64,000 nucleotides of DNA. Source: Fabrea salina. Taxonomy: Eukaryota; Ciliophora; Heterotrichea; Heterotrichida; Fabreidae. Below, piece by piece: positions 63,666 to 64,000 of this stretch. The notes beneath the pieces were generated by a model that was not told where the DNA came from, made no database searches, and was given only the letters and a program-made list of their open reading frames with translations. The stretch lies in contig JALIHJ010000036.1 of assembly GCA_022984795.1 (NCBI GenBank), positions 186,001 to 250,000 on the forward strand, in the 5' to 3' direction. A program made the position numbers and the translations under genes. Every line of letters begins with the position of its first letter. The stretch's first letter is position 1.

Positions 63666-64000
63666 TTAAAGTCTTAGTTCAAGACTAGAGAGTTGGGACT
63701 GAGCTTCTTGCAATGCTTGGACTCCCTCTTCGCCTATTTCGTTCCACATCAAGTTTAGTGAAGTGAGTTGAGAACCTGGCAAAGCACTAGCCAATGCCTT
63801 GGCTCCTTCTCGACTTATTTCATTTTCTCCCAAGTTTAGTGAAGTAAGTTGGGATCTACACAAAGCACTAGCCAATGCCTTAACTCCTTCGTCACCTACT
63901 TCGTTGTTGTGCAGTTCCAGTCTTATGATTTGGGAACTGGGCAAAGCACTAGCCAGTGCCTTGGCTGCTTCTGGGCTCAGTACTGTGTTGTTTATCAAGT
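63666..64000 (-). CDS. leucine-rich-repeat protein (NOD/RI type), C-terminal part
   Basis: The frame is open to the right window edge, so the 5' end is missing. Repeats of 27 residues have the ribonuclease-inhibitor form, with EGAKALASALPGSQLTSLNL and NEIGEEGV-type elements. The first residues seen (NTVLSPEAAKALASALP) are already inside a repeat. Such LRR proteins are abundant in Stentor-like genomes; binding partners are unknown. The stop at 63666 lies 44 bp from the convergent exchanger gene. Confidence 0.88.
   Translation of the reverse strand, partial: LINNTVLSPEAAKALASALPSSQIIRLELHNNEVGDEGVKALASALCRSQLTSLNLGENEISREGAKALASALPGSQLTSLNLMWNEIGEEGVQALQEAQSQLSSLELRL
63697..63980. repeat. 81-bp LRR-coding tandem repeat
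   Basis: The core AAAGCACTAGCCAATGCCTT recurs at 63781, 63862 and 63943, exactly 81 bp apart, with few differences. The near-identity at DNA level indicates recent duplication or homogenisation. Confidence 0.85.

Noticed and set aside
1-64000. Retroelements, DNA transposons, CRISPR arrays or viral genes
   Set aside because: No transposase, reverse transcriptase, integrase, terminal repeat or spaced direct-repeat array is visible; only coding tandem repeats were found.

Overview
The window looks like a macronuclear contig of a heterotrich ciliate, most likely Stentor. Five introns are exactly 15 nt and two are 16 nt. All begin with GT, end with AG and have an A at intron position 10. This size class is known from Stentor. 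Long reading frames use the standard code: every complete gene ends in TAA or, less often, TAG, and I saw no TGA terminator. Genes fill almost everything, with 48 gene models in 64 kb and no gene-free stretch over 240 bp. Centrin, a MAK/ICK-type kinase and a multi-cNMP-domain PKG fit a ciliated protist. The genus is an inference from intron size and code; no rRNA or marker gene is present.

Layout. 1-6.3 kb: partial PKG, LSm3-like protein, F-box/WD40, centrin, bromodomain/NET protein and an ER-anchored TPR protein. 6.4-12.5 kb: a 2026-residue type I membrane protein. 12.6-16.9 kb: RING protein, HMG-CoA lyase, ATP12 and a probable mitochondrial UQCC1/CBP3-like protein. 17-29.4 kb: nucleoside transporter, p34/AAGAB-like, EFG1, an Enhancer-of-polycomb-like gene followed directly by a BRCT gene that shares its tail, RPAP1, CPSF160, a secreted coiled-coil protein and a VHS/GAT protein. 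29.5-34 kb: small unknowns, a WWE-domain gene, a CCT-domain gene, a twin-CX9C protein and a MAK kinase. 34-42 kb: a seven-gene minus-strand run (coiled coil, short MSH2, RWD-like, class I HDAC, VOC, SLC44, SPT3-like) with gaps of 4-38 bp. 42-50 kb: anoctamin, complex III core protein, TIM50/CTD-phosphatase-like protein, SUV3 helicase and YeeE/YedE transporter. 50-64 kb: a HAMP receptor with a helical-repeat/vWA-like tail, a saposin-type secreted protein, a SAM-domain protein, a Whirly-like protein, a 1993-residue LamG-like multi-pass receptor, a 5'-short SOS1/SLC9C-like exchanger with a cNMP domain and a partial LRR gene.

Several genes fall into functional groups: mitochondrial import, assembly and RNA decay; transcription and chromatin; membrane trafficking. 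The tight packing makes co-orientation a weak argument for shared function.

The most unusual signals are structural. (a) Start codons of divergent genes lie as close as 5 bp, separated only by TATAA or AATAA, and same-strand neighbours are separated by 0-13 bp. (b) Four conserved genes (ATP12, WWE, anoctamin, exchanger) each need exactly one base skipped to keep their homologous frame. This could be an assembly artefact at short homopolymers, gene decay or +1 frameshifting. The sequence alone does not decide.
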